The position numbers were made by a program, and so were the translations under genes. DNA of 7,224 nucleotides from assembly GCA_028287225.1 (NCBI GenBank), contig JAQBPZ010000321.1, positions 1 through 7,224 on the forward strand. Direction: 5' to 3'. This stretch comes from Gemmatimonadota bacterium. GTDB lineage: Bacteria > Gemmatimonadota > Gemmatimonadetes > Gemmatimonadales > Gemmatimonadaceae. How positions within the stretch are numbered: the stretch's first letter is position 1; each line of letters begins with the position of its first letter. This document shows, piece by piece, positions 1 through 7,129 of this stretch. The notes beneath the pieces are model-generated. The model saw only the letters and a program-made list of their open reading frames with translations, had not been told where the DNA came from and searched no databases.

Positions 1-14
1 GCGGGGAGAACGCG

Positions 15-52
15 GAACGGGCACACCAGGCCGAAGCCCGGTGTGCCCGTTC
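15..52 (-). terminator. Hairpin terminator of the M16 peptidase operon
   Basis: A perfect 13-bp inverted repeat pairs 15-27 with 40-52. Inside it, after one mismatch, 29-31 pair with 36-38, leaving a four-base loop. Read on the minus strand the loop is TTCG closed by C-G, the very stable UUCG tetraloop common in bacterial terminators; on the plus strand it would read CGAA. It lies 25 bases after the stop codon of the minus-strand M16 gene. The following minus-strand bases are only mildly T-rich, so termination may be imperfect, or the hairpin may protect the 3' end. The orientation of the tetraloop supports a minus-strand role. Confidence 0.75.
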
Positions 53-77
53 GTGCGCCGCGGAGGGCGAGCCCCCG

Positions 78-2165
78 CTACTTCACCAGCACGAACTCCA
101 CCGGCTGGCCGGCGGGGGCGAGCTTGACCAGGCGGTGGGGCGCCGCCGTCGTCACGTACATCGTGACCGGCGTCTGCCCCCCCGTCATCTCCACGCGATA
201 CGCCTGGAAGGTGCCGGCCGGCACCGTCACCGACTCGGTGCCCGCCACGCTCAGCGTGAGCTGCTGCACCGCGCCGCTGCCACCGTCGAAGGCGTTCACG
301 GTGAACTTCGCGTTGGGCGCCCAGCGCAGCCCCGGGATCACCGCGTCGATCATGTTGTTGTCGAGCACACCGGCGGCGAGCGCCGTGTCCACGGCCACGG
401 TCTTGGGTCCCGCCTGGCTCGGCGTCACGCTGGTGCCCTTCACCCGGCCGCCCGCGTACGCGAGATCGCTGGACATCGCCATGGGACCCATCGTGCCGCT
501 CGACTTCAGGCTCACCGGCTTCAGGTCGGTGCCGAAGACGACCTCGCTCGACTGCTTCACCATCGGCCCGATCTGCACGTTCGTGCGATACGCGAAGCCG
601 GCGGGCGTCTTCACCAGCCGCGTCGTCTGCCAGCCCATCGGGTTGCCCTGCACGCTCACCGCGAAGCTGTCGGCACGCTCGGCGAGCAGCGTGACGTCCA
701 CCGGCAGCGACGTGGCGCGCGCCACGAGGTCCGACGGCTGCATCGCGTCACCCTGCGCGTTGACGATGCGCGTGGGGGCAATCTGCGCGAGCTTGTCGTA
801 GATCTGCGTGCCGTCGCCGACCACCACGATCAGGGCCTGCTCGGGGCGGATCGCCGCGCGGGCCGCGGCCTGCACGTCCGCGGCGGTCACCGCCGCCAGG
901 CGGGGGCGCAGGGTGCGGATGTAGCTCGTGGGCAGGCCGAGCATGGTGTAGCGGCCCACCGCCTCGGCGATGCCCTGCGCCGTCTCCAGCTGGAGCGGCA
1001 GGCTGCCGACGAGCGCGCCCTTGTTGGCTTCCAGCTCCGTGGCGCTCACCGGCGTGGTGGAGAGGCTGCGCTCGATGGCCAGCAGCTCGGTGAGCGCACT
1101 GTCGGTCACCGGGTTGCGCACTTCCGCCGTGGCGACGATCGCGCCGATGTCGCGGTTGCGCGTGGTGCTGGAATACGCGCCGTACGTCCAGCTGCGCTTC
1201 TCGCGGAGCGTGCTGAAGAGGCGGCCGTCGGTACCCCCGCCCAGGATCTTGTTCGCGACGGTGAGGGCGTAGTAGCTCGGATCGGCGGGCGGGAAGGTCA
1301 GGTTGCCGACCACGATGTTGCTCTGCACCGAGCCGGGCCGGTGCACCAGCACGATCTCGCGACGCGAGCGCGCCGGGGGCGTGGGGCGCGCGGCGTCGAC
1401 CGCGGGCGATCCGCTCCACGCGCCGAAGTACTGCTGCGCGAGCTGGCGCGCGCGCGGCATCGCGATGTCGCCGGCGATGACGAGCAGGGCGCCGCGCGGC
1501 ACCAGGCGGCTCTTCTGGAAGGTGCGCAGGTCGTCCATCGTGAGCGAGCGGACGCTGGCGGGCGTCGCGCGACGGCCATACGGGTGCCGGCCGTACAGCT
1601 CCGCGGCGAAGTAGCGCTGCGCGAGCTGCGCGGGGCTGCTCTGCTCGAGCTGCAGTGCCGAGGCGGCCTGCGTGCGCGCGAGCTCCACCTCCTTGGTGGC
1701 GAAGGTGGGACGCGTCACCGCGTCGCCCACCAGCTCGAAGGCCAGCGGCGCATCGGTGGAGAGCACCGTGGCGCGGATGTTCATGAAGTCCGGGCCCTCG
1801 CTCGCGGTGATGGTGCCGCCCACGCCCTCGATGGCGGCGGCGACCTGCTCGGCGGTGCGGTTGCCCGCGCCCTTGGTCAGGACGTTGGCGACGATGCCCG
1901 CGACGCCGGTCTTGCCGGCCGGGTCATAGGCATCACCCGCGGGGATCATGAGCGCGAGGGAGAGCACCGGCTGCCGATGGCTCTCCACGAGCATCACGCG
2001 CAGCCCGTTGGGCAGCGTGGATTCCTGGAAGTTCGGCAGCATCGCCGGCTTCACCGGGCCCGGCGCGGGCGCCCTGGTCGGCGTCTGGGCCCGTGCGGAC
2101 GCGGGGAGCAGGACGATGGTGGCGGCGACGAGCGCGCCGCGGGACACATGGAGCATGCGAGTCAT
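78..2165 (-). CDS. M16 peptidase-like subunit without zinc site, with C-terminal extension
   Basis: This 695-residue exported protein is the probable non-catalytic partner of the upstream M16 peptidase. A signal peptide covers about residues 1-26, with likely cleavage after ARA before QTPT. Two M16 half-domains follow, about 45-250 and 265-465. Where active members have HxxEH, this protein has G90-I-V-A-N94, so zinc binding is lost. The C-terminal half-domain keeps REKxxxxY, with R321 and Y328 seven residues apart, as in the substrate-binding Arg/Tyr pair known in M16B enzymes. Residues about 470-695 are an added domain absent from ordinary M16B proteins. Its end, with VPAGTFQAYRVE, reads like a DUF3108-type beta-rich domain; that assignment is tentative. 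The ATG overlaps the stop of the upstream gene as ATGA, which supports this start and suggests translational coupling. Met4 is a possible alternative start. Confidence 0.9.
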   Translation of the reverse strand: MTRMLHVSRGALVAATIVLLPASARAQTPTRAPAPGPVKPAMLPNFQESTLPNGLRVMLVESHRQPVLSLALMIPAGDAYDPAGKTGVAGIVANVLTKGAGNRTAEQVAAAIEGVGGTITASEGPDFMNIRATVLSTDAPLAFELVGDAVTRPTFATKEVELARTQAASALQLEQSSPAQLAQRYFAAELYGRHPYGRRATPASVRSLTMDDLRTFQKSRLVPRGALLVIAGDIAMPRARQLAQQYFGAWSGSPAVDAARPTPPARSRREIVLVHRPGSVQSNIVVGNLTFPPADPSYYALTVANKILGGGTDGRLFSTLREKRSWTYGAYSSTTRNRDIGAIVATAEVRNPVTDSALTELLAIERSLSTTPVSATELEANKGALVGSLPLQLETAQGIAEAVGRYTMLGLPTSYIRTLRPRLAAVTAADVQAAARAAIRPEQALIVVVGDGTQIYDKLAQIAPTRIVNAQGDAMQPSDLVARATSLPVDVTLLAERADSFAVSVQGNPMGWQTTRLVKTPAGFAYRTNVQIGPMVKQSSEVVFGTDLKPVSLKSSGTMGPMAMSSDLAYAGGRVKGTSVTPSQAGPKTVAVDTALAAGVLDNNMIDAVIPGLRWAPNAKFTVNAFDGGSGAVQQLTLSVAGTESVTVPAGTFQAYRVEMTGGQTPVTMYVTTAAPHRLVKLAPAGQPVEFVLVK

Positions 2166-3523
2166 GGGCGGGGACCCTCGGGAGTCTTGATCAGGATCAC
2201 GGTCGAGTTGTCGCGGCGGAGGTACTGCTGCGCCACGCGCCGGATGTCGTCCTTGGTGACGCTCATGTAGCGGTCGAGATCGGTGTTCACGGCGTACGGG
2301 TCGCCGAGGAACATGCTGGCGTTCTGGATGGCCTCGGCGGTGGAGAGCGCGCGCTCCTTCTCGAAGATCAGCGAGGCGCGGCGGCTGTTCTTCGCCTTGG
2401 TGAGCTCGGCGTCGCTGATGCCCTGCGAGGCCACCATCTCCACCTGCTGCGTGATCAGCTTGTCGAGTGAATCGGGGTTCACGCCCTGGTTCGCGATGGC
2501 GAAGGCGATGAAGACCGAGGGTCCGCGATGCGGGCCGGTGACGTCGAGGCCGGCCTGTGCGGCGAGCGCCGCCTTGGCGTCGCGCACGATCGCGCGGTTC
2601 ATGCGGGAGCTCTCGCCGCTGCCGAGCACCGTGCTGAGCAGCTCGAGCGCGGCGTGATCCTTGTCGCTGTATCCCGGGACGAGGTAGACGCGCAGCAGGG
2701 CGGGCAGCGTCGCCTTGGCGTCGGTGATCGTCTCACGCTTCTCGCCGGCGTTGAACTTCACGTCGCACGACACGGCCGGCGGCGTATCGACGCGCGGGAT
2801 GTCGCCGAAGTACTGCTGGATGAGGCGGCGCGCCTCGGCCGGATCGAAGTCACCGACGAGGGTGAGGGTCGCGTTGTTCGGCGCGTAGTACTGCTTGAAG
2901 AAGGCCTGCACGTCGGCGACGCTCGCCGCGTTCAGGTCGGTCATGGAGCCGATGGTCTCGTGGCCGTAGGCGAAGCAGGACTGCGGGTCGAAGGGCGCGG
3001 TGACGCCCTTGAGGAGCGAGCCGGTGTAGGGCTGGTTGTCCACGCGCATGCGGCGCTCTTCCTTCACCGTCTCGCGCTGGTTCTCCAGGTTGGCCTGCGT
3101 GACCGCGAGGGACTTCATGCGGTCGGCCTCGAGCCAGAGGCCGAGGTTGTAGCGGTTGGAGGGAAGCACCTCGAAGTAGTTGGTGCGGTCGTTCGCGGTG
3201 GTGCCGTTCATGCTGCCGCCGGCCTGCTCCACCATGGACATGTGGCCGCCCTTGGGGACGTTGGCCGAGCCCTGGAACATCATGTGCTCGAACAGGTGGG
3301 CGAAGCCGGTGCGGCCCGCGACCTCGTTCCGGGAGCCCACGTTGTACCACACGTTGACGGCGACGACCTGCGTGGAGTGGTCGGGCGCGAGCACGACCTT
3401 GAGCCCGTTGCCGAGCGTGAAGGTGTCGAGCTGAATGCGACCGGGTTCCTGCGCCTGGAGCGCAGGTGCCGGACCCGTCGCGAGCGCGGCGGCGCTGGCG
3501 AGGGCGAGGAGGAGGCACCGCAT
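2162..3523 (-). CDS. Zinc-dependent M16 peptidase (catalytic subunit)
   Basis: This 453-residue exported metallopeptidase belongs to the pitrilysin/insulinase family, in the size range of M16B subunits. A signal peptide covers about residues 1-25 (MRCLLLALASAAALA, then cleavage near LQA-QEPG). The zinc motif HLFEH gives ligands H76 and H80 with catalytic E79. The third ligand is probably E156 in VKEERR, 76 residues after H80, which is normal family spacing. The second half-domain (about 245-453) lacks the Tyr of the Arg/Tyr pair: R314 is present but A321 stands where Tyr is expected. The next gene supplies that pair, so the two products probably form one heterodimer that degrades peptides or small proteins in the periplasm. 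The frame stays open up to 3715, but the 3523 start places the signal peptide first and has CAGGA about 10 bases upstream, so the extra 64 residues are rejected. Confidence 0.93.
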   Translation of the reverse strand: MRCLLLALASAAALATGPAPALQAQEPGRIQLDTFTLGNGLKVVLAPDHSTQVVAVNVWYNVGSRNEVAGRTGFAHLFEHMMFQGSANVPKGGHMSMVEQAGGSMNGTTANDRTNYFEVLPSNRYNLGLWLEADRMKSLAVTQANLENQRETVKEERRMRVDNQPYTGSLLKGVTAPFDPQSCFAYGHETIGSMTDLNAASVADVQAFFKQYYAPNNATLTLVGDFDPAEARRLIQQYFGDIPRVDTPPAVSCDVKFNAGEKRETITDAKATLPALLRVYLVPGYSDKDHAALELLSTVLGSGESSRMNRAIVRDAKAALAAQAGLDVTGPHRGPSVFIAFAIANQGVNPDSLDKLITQQVEMVASQGISDAELTKAKNSRRASLIFEKERALSTAEAIQNASMFLGDPYAVNTDLDRYMSVTKDDIRRVAQQYLRRDNSTVILIKTPEGPRP

Positions 3524-3525
3524 CA

Positions 3526-3535
3526 CGATTGGTCC
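3526..3535 (-). promoter_or_regulatory. Ribosome binding site deciding the M16 start
   Basis: On the minus strand CCAGGACC lies about 9-12 bases before the ATG at 3523. This purine-rich core fits a Shine-Dalgarno site and favours 3523 over the upstream in-frame starts, which would bury the signal peptide. Confidence 0.5.
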
Positions 3536-3584
3536 TGGAGTTGAGGGGGTCGGGGCGACGCCGTCCAGCTGCGGAGCGGCGATG

Positions 3585-3600
3585 GAAACATATGTAGCGG
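3585..3600 (-). promoter_or_regulatory. AT-rich patch, possible promoter of the M16 operon
   Basis: A short AT-rich island containing the palindrome ACATATGT (3588-3595) stands out in otherwise GC-rich DNA, about 65 bases before the ATG at 3523. On the minus strand TACATA (3596-3591) could serve as a -10 element. I found no good -35 hexamer at 16-18 bases. The call rests on composition and position only. Confidence 0.25.
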
Positions 3601-3746
3601 CCATCCGAATGCACGGGGTTGCGCACCATCCGGGAATAGGCCTCGGAGGCAGTACGCAGTGGCGGGAGCCGAGGTTCCGTGGCGATGGAGCCGGCGTGCG
3701 GTCCACCGCGATCATGACCCTTCGCTCGGGTCCCCGGTGGCCGGCG

Positions 3747-3921
3747 CTGGAGGAGCCGCTCGAGGACCGGTACCGGCGCCTGCGCCGTGCGTGCTGCGAT
3801 CACGGTGCATGGGGACGAGGATGCCGTTCTCCACGGTGTCGACGGTCTCGCGGCTCACTCCCGCGAGCTCGGCAAGCTGCGCCTGGTGATCGCCGGCCGC
3901 GCCGGCCACGGCGCGCGCGAC
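3747..3921 (-). pseudogene. Decayed Xre/HTH_3-type DNA-binding regulator
   Basis: On the minus strand, 3921 to 3811 encodes a recognisable Cro/CI-type helix-turn-helix: QLAELAGVSRETVDTVENG fits helix 2, the turn and helix 3, followed by ILVP. After the CCCC run at 3814-3811 this frame turns to nonsense, while the next frame reads TVIAARTAQAPVPVLERLLQ. That matches the family's final helices (consensus roughly LALRIARALGVPVEELF). Dropping one C joins the two halves into one domain of about 58 residues. The first frame could begin at GTG 3909, which would lose the start of helix 1. The second frame has no stop until well inside the M16 gene, so a single base error would not fully restore a normal gene. 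A sequencing indel plus a lost stop, or plain decay, are both possible. Chance similarity is the alternative. Confidence 0.5.
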
Positions 3922-4051
3922 GGAACACGACGCGGCCGAGGGCGAGGAGCGGGGACGCCACGGTAAGCTGGCGTTTGCATCCGGTCAAGCGCAGCCGGCG
4001 AGGCGGGGATGCAACGAGCTTGGTGTAAGGTTTGCGATTGTCCGGGCCGCC
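3922..4051. other. Intergenic leader of the rightward operon
   Basis: No gene is supported here. The frame of the downstream hydrolase stays open through this stretch but offers no ATG, GTG or TTG between about 3960 and 4052 and no hydrophobic leader, so the hydrolase cannot gain a signal peptide by extension here. TAAGG at 4026-4030 is too far (21 bases) from the ATG for a Shine-Dalgarno site. It might be part of a -10 element (TAAGGT), but no -35 hexamer fits. Confidence 0.4.
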
Positions 4052-4936
4052 ATGCCCTCCCGTACCCCCGCGAAAGCCCAAGCCCCAGTTCCCTCCCTGG
4101 ACTACCCCGCCGAGCTGCAGCAGCGATTCGCCGAGCTTCAGGCGAAGGCTGGCGCGCAGGCCATGGCCATCTCGCTGGTGGACCTGGAGACGGGCGACGA
4201 CTTCCATTATCACGCCGACCGGTGGTTCCATGCCGCGAGCACCATCAAGGTGGCGATCCTGGTGGGGGTGTTCGGCGCGATCCATCGGGGCGAGCTGCTT
4301 CCGCAGTCGCGGGTGCACGTCCGGAACCGGTTCCTGAGCGCCTTCGACGGGGCGCCGTACCAGGTGCGGCTGGACCGTGACGCCAATGCCGACGTGCACC
4401 GCGAGGTAGGGCGCACGCTGCGGGTGAGCGAGCTCTGCGAGGCGATGATCACCACGAGCAGCAATCTGGCCACGAACCTGCTACTGGACCTCGTGGGACT
4501 GGACGTGCTCCAGCGCACCCTGGACGGATTCGGTCTGGAGGGGGTGGACCTGCGTCGCGGGGTGGAGGACGAGCGCGCGTTCGAGGCCGGGATCAACAAC
4601 CGGGTCACGGCCAACGGGTTGGTGGGGCTGCTGCGGCTGATCGGGGAGGAGCGGGCCTTCTCGCCCGCGCTCTCGAAGCAGATGCTCGACGTCCTGCTGG
4701 GGCAGCAGTTCAACAGCGGCATTCCCGCCGGGCTGCCGCGTGGCGCGAAGGTCGCGCACAAGACGGGGGAGATCTCCACGATCGCACACGACGCCGGCCT
4801 GGTGTACCTGCCGGCACGGAAGCCGTACGCGATCGCGGTGCTCACCGAATGGGAGCCGTCCGCGGGTGGGCGGTCCGCGACGATCGCCGCCGCGTCCTAT
4901 CTCGCTTACGCCGCACTGGTCGGAGACCGGGACTGA
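4052..4936 (+). CDS. Class A beta-lactamase-like serine hydrolase
   Basis: This 294-residue protein of the penicillin-recognising serine hydrolase superfamily has the three class A motifs in order and at normal spacing: S63-T-I-K66 (nucleophile and general base), S136-S-N138 (SxN, in MITTSSNLATN) and K237-T-G239. The omega-loop region (GVEDERAFEAGINN, about 170-183) has acidic residues but not the classic ExxLN of true beta-lactamases, so a DD-peptidase, transpeptidase, esterase or amidase role is as likely as drug resistance. No signal peptide, lipobox or membrane segment is seen: the N-terminus is MPSRTPAKAQ and the fold starts by about residue 20. The ATG at 4052 is the first available start, with no clear Shine-Dalgarno site. 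Its stop TGA shares a base with the next start (TGATG), so it is probably co-translated with the M15-like gene. Confidence 0.88.
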   Translation: MPSRTPAKAQAPVPSLDYPAELQQRFAELQAKAGAQAMAISLVDLETGDDFHYHADRWFHAASTIKVAILVGVFGAIHRGELLPQSRVHVRNRFLSAFDGAPYQVRLDRDANADVHREVGRTLRVSELCEAMITTSSNLATNLLLDLVGLDVLQRTLDGFGLEGVDLRRGVEDERAFEAGINNRVTANGLVGLLRLIGEERAFSPALSKQMLDVLLGQQFNSGIPAGLPRGAKVAHKTGEISTIAHDAGLVYLPARKPYAIAVLTEWEPSAGGRSATIAAASYLAYAALVGDRD

Positions 4937-5571
4937 TGGCCACCAACGTCGCAGCCTTTCCCCTGCGCCTCGTGGACGGACGCCGCCTCGAGCGGCGCCT
5001 GCGCGACGTGCTGATGCCGGGGGGCATCCTCTGCGACCACGCCGGACAGGCGCGGGTGCTGCCACGCTATTTCTACGAGGTGACCTCGTGGGAGGAGGCG
5101 CGCGACACGTACCTGTCGCCGCACTTCTCGGTGTCGGAGTTCATCCACACCGACGTGCGCGAGGCGCCGCCCCTTCGGGTCTTCCCGCGCTACATCCCCT
5201 GCGCCACGGCGCTGCTGGCGCTCGCCCTGGAGCAGTTCCGCGACGCCGTGGGCACGTACGTGTACGTCGGCGCCAACGGAGGGTACTGCTCGCCGCGGCA
5301 CGCGCGCATCGGCGGGGCGTCGCCCCACTGCTGGGGCACCGCCGCCAACATCTACCGCATCGGCGACACGTACCTGGACTCGCACGACAGCATCGAGCGC
5401 TTCGCCAACATCGCGCGCTCCGTGCTGCCCACGGCCTGGACCCGTCCCCTCGGACCGGCGGATGCATATACCGACGACCACCTGCACCTGGACCTGGGCT
5501 ACGTGGTCTCGGTCCCTCGCGAGGCGCCCGGCGAGACGTTCAACCTGAAGCTGGCGGGAGATCCGTTGTGA
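4936..5571 (+). CDS. M15-like peptidase-fold protein with altered zinc ligand
   Basis: This 211-residue protein resembles the Peptidase_M15_3 / D-Ala-D-Ala carboxypeptidase group. SPHFSVSEFI (61-70) is the typical start of that domain. GGASPHCWGTAAN (126-138) corresponds to SxHxxGxAxD, giving H131, and DDHLHLD (180-186) corresponds to the closing segment with H184 as ligand and D181 as catalytic acid three residues before it. The aspartate ligand expected seven residues after H131 is N138. Zinc binding may be weakened, or the protein may be a binding or non-hydrolytic variant. Residues 1-60 form an extension I do not recognise. There is no signal peptide. The frame is open upstream to 4849, but the ATG at 4936 overlaps the hydrolase stop as TGATG and is the natural coupled start. 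Family members cut peptidoglycan stem peptides or short D-amino-acid peptides; the substrate here is unknown. Confidence 0.75.
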   Translation: MATNVAAFPLRLVDGRRLERRLRDVLMPGGILCDHAGQARVLPRYFYEVTSWEEARDTYLSPHFSVSEFIHTDVREAPPLRVFPRYIPCATALLALALEQFRDAVGTYVYVGANGGYCSPRHARIGGASPHCWGTAANIYRIGDTYLDSHDSIERFANIARSVLPTAWTRPLGPADAYTDDHLHLDLGYVVSVPREAPGETFNLKLAGDPL

Positions 5572-5587
5572 AGCGCGCGTAGGGCGC

Positions 5588-5592
5588 GGGAG
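5588..5592 (+). promoter_or_regulatory. Ribosome binding site of the ligase gene
   Basis: GGGAG lies 10 bases before the ATG at 5603, within the 31-base gap after the M15-like gene. It supports this start and independent ribosome loading within the operon. Confidence 0.45.
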
Positions 5593-5602
5593 CTGTCATC
5601 GC

Positions 5603-7129
5603 ATGTCATTGACCGAGCCGAACAAGAGACCACGCCGGAGCGAGCGCCCCGGCACCCGGGCGCGCATCGCGATCCCGACGAGCGGGAGCCTGCCCGCCAT
5701 CGGCCTGGAGGCGGAGTTCACCACCATCGTCGACGGGGTGCACCAGAAGCCCGAGGACGTGTTCGGCTCGCCGCGCCACATCGTGCGCGGCCCCCTGGTG
5801 CATCGCACCGGACGGTCCTACCACCTGCCCACGGGCGGTGCGCTGTACTTCGACACCGGGGTGATGGAGATCGCCACGCCGATGATCGAGATCGCGCGCG
5901 GCTGCGGGGCGCGCGGCACCCGCTCGCTCTGGGAGAGCCTCGGCTTCCTGCGCGAGGAGCTCGACGGGTGGGAGGAGCGCACGGGGCGCGAGGTGCGCCT
6001 CGTCGGCTTCAGCGCGCACTACAACGTGTCGTTCGAGCTGCCGCTGGCCGAGCAGCGACACGGCCGTTCGGTGCAGCAGCTGGCGTACCTGCTCACGCAC
6101 ATCCTCGCCGCCCCGGTGATGATGCTCGCCGCCAACCGGCGCTCCACGGGCATCGGCGTGCGCCCGCGCGGCAACCGCATCGAGATCACCGCGGACTTCA
6201 CCCCCGACGCCGCGCTCATGGCGGCCACGGCCACGCTGATCGTCGGCATCGTGCGCGAGGTGATGACGTGGCCGGCGTATTCCCTCGACCAGCTGGCCCT
6301 CCACGGAATCCCGGTGGAGCGCAGCTTCGTCCCCGTGCCGCACAGCTCCCGCAAGGGCTGGGTGGCGAAGGACATCTGCTTTCCCACCAGCCCGTTCACG
6401 GCCGACGTGGACGGGGTGAAGTGGCACACCCGCCAGGGCGAGCACCTCTCGCTGCGCGAGATGGCGGGGCGCACCACGCGCTACTTCTGGCCGGCGATCA
6501 CCGCGCTCGGCGACCCGCTCTCGCTCCAGCTGATCGCAGCGGTGATGCGTGGCCGCGCCCCGTCGCTGCTGGAGCTCGACGACCGGCCGGCGGCGTACGA
6601 CGACGTGGGGCGGCTCTGCAAGTGGGACGACCTCTTCCCCGTGACGCTGCTGCCGCGCTCGCGCTACGAGCGCGTGCTCCGGAACGCGATCAACGGGCAC
6701 CGCGTGCGCATGGGCGGATCGTGGCACAAGCCGGTGGGGATGAAGGGCTGGACGCACGTGGTCTTCCGGCGCGAGCGCGACGGCGTGCGGCGCGTCCGCT
6801 CGCTCGACGCCATGCTGGAGCACCTCGACGCCTGGGACCGGACGGCCGACCGGCGCAGCCGCGACCGGCGTCGCACGCGCTCGGGCCCACCGCGGGACGA
6901 GCGCCGCACCGGCGAGCGGCGGGAGCCGGTGGAGGACACGCACGAGCGCCGTCGCCACGGCGATCTCGACGTGACCCCGGTCGCGGGGAGCGAGCTGGTC
7001 GACTCGGGCGGGGCGGCGCAGCTCTCCAAGCCCGACCCGGCATCGCCCTCACCCGACTCGGCGCCCGCGCGGCGCCATACGCCGGGCCGGGACGATGCGC
7101 CGTTCGTGATCATCACGCGGACTTCCTGA
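5603..7129 (+). CDS. GCS-fold carboxylate-amine ligase (amidoligase)
   Basis: This 508-residue protein resembles the glutamate-cysteine ligase/glutamine synthetase superfamily, whose members use ATP to join a carboxylate to an amine. G34-LEAEF (34-39) matches the GxExE strand that binds metal and ATP. FDTGVMEIATP (83-93) matches the conserved E-x-xTP segment. GFSAHYNVSFE (135-145) sits where GCS2 proteins have their HxH strand, and NRIEITADF (191-199) supplies the later R-x-E motif. The ligase core runs to about residue 410. Residues 413-451 contain 16 Arg in 39, and the tail to 508 looks disordered. No signal peptide is visible. The protein is not close enough to GshA or YbdK-type enzymes to claim glutathione synthesis; it fits the broader COOH-NH2 ligase group, often found beside peptidases. 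Its neighbours suggest a peptide substrate. Confidence 0.7.
   Translation: MSLTEPNKRPRRSERPGTRARIAIPTSGSLPAIGLEAEFTTIVDGVHQKPEDVFGSPRHIVRGPLVHRTGRSYHLPTGGALYFDTGVMEIATPMIEIARGCGARGTRSLWESLGFLREELDGWEERTGREVRLVGFSAHYNVSFELPLAEQRHGRSVQQLAYLLTHILAAPVMMLAANRRSTGIGVRPRGNRIEITADFTPDAALMAATATLIVGIVREVMTWPAYSLDQLALHGIPVERSFVPVPHSSRKGWVAKDICFPTSPFTADVDGVKWHTRQGEHLSLREMAGRTTRYFWPAITALGDPLSLQLIAAVMRGRAPSLLELDDRPAAYDDVGRLCKWDDLFPVTLLPRSRYERVLRNAINGHRVRMGGSWHKPVGMKGWTHVVFRRERDGVRRVRSLDAMLEHLDAWDRTADRRSRDRRRTRSGPPRDERRTGERREPVEDTHERRRHGDLDVTPVAGSELVDSGGAAQLSKPDPASPSPDSAPARRHTPGRDDAPFVIITRTS

Noticed and set aside
135..2270. 711-codon open frame on the plus strand
   Set aside because: It is antisense to the M16 gene with its recognisable domains. 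The translation is dominated by Arg, His, Ala and Gly, as expected from a GC-rich shadow frame.
2528..3544. 338-codon plus-strand frame rich in Val, Gly, His and Glu
   Set aside because: Antisense to the HLFEH-bearing M16 gene, with no domain signs.
3524..3715. 64-residue N-terminal extension of the catalytic M16 gene
   Set aside because: It would bury the signal peptide, has no family similarity, and the 3523 start has its own Shine-Dalgarno core.
4849..4935. Earlier in-frame start for the M15-like gene
   Set aside because: It would overlap the serine hydrolase by about 87 bases with an Arg-rich leader. The TGATG start at 4936 is far more natural.
5606..6958. 450-codon open frame on the minus strand
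   Set aside because: Antisense shadow of the ligase gene, Arg/His/Ala-rich, with no recognisable motif.
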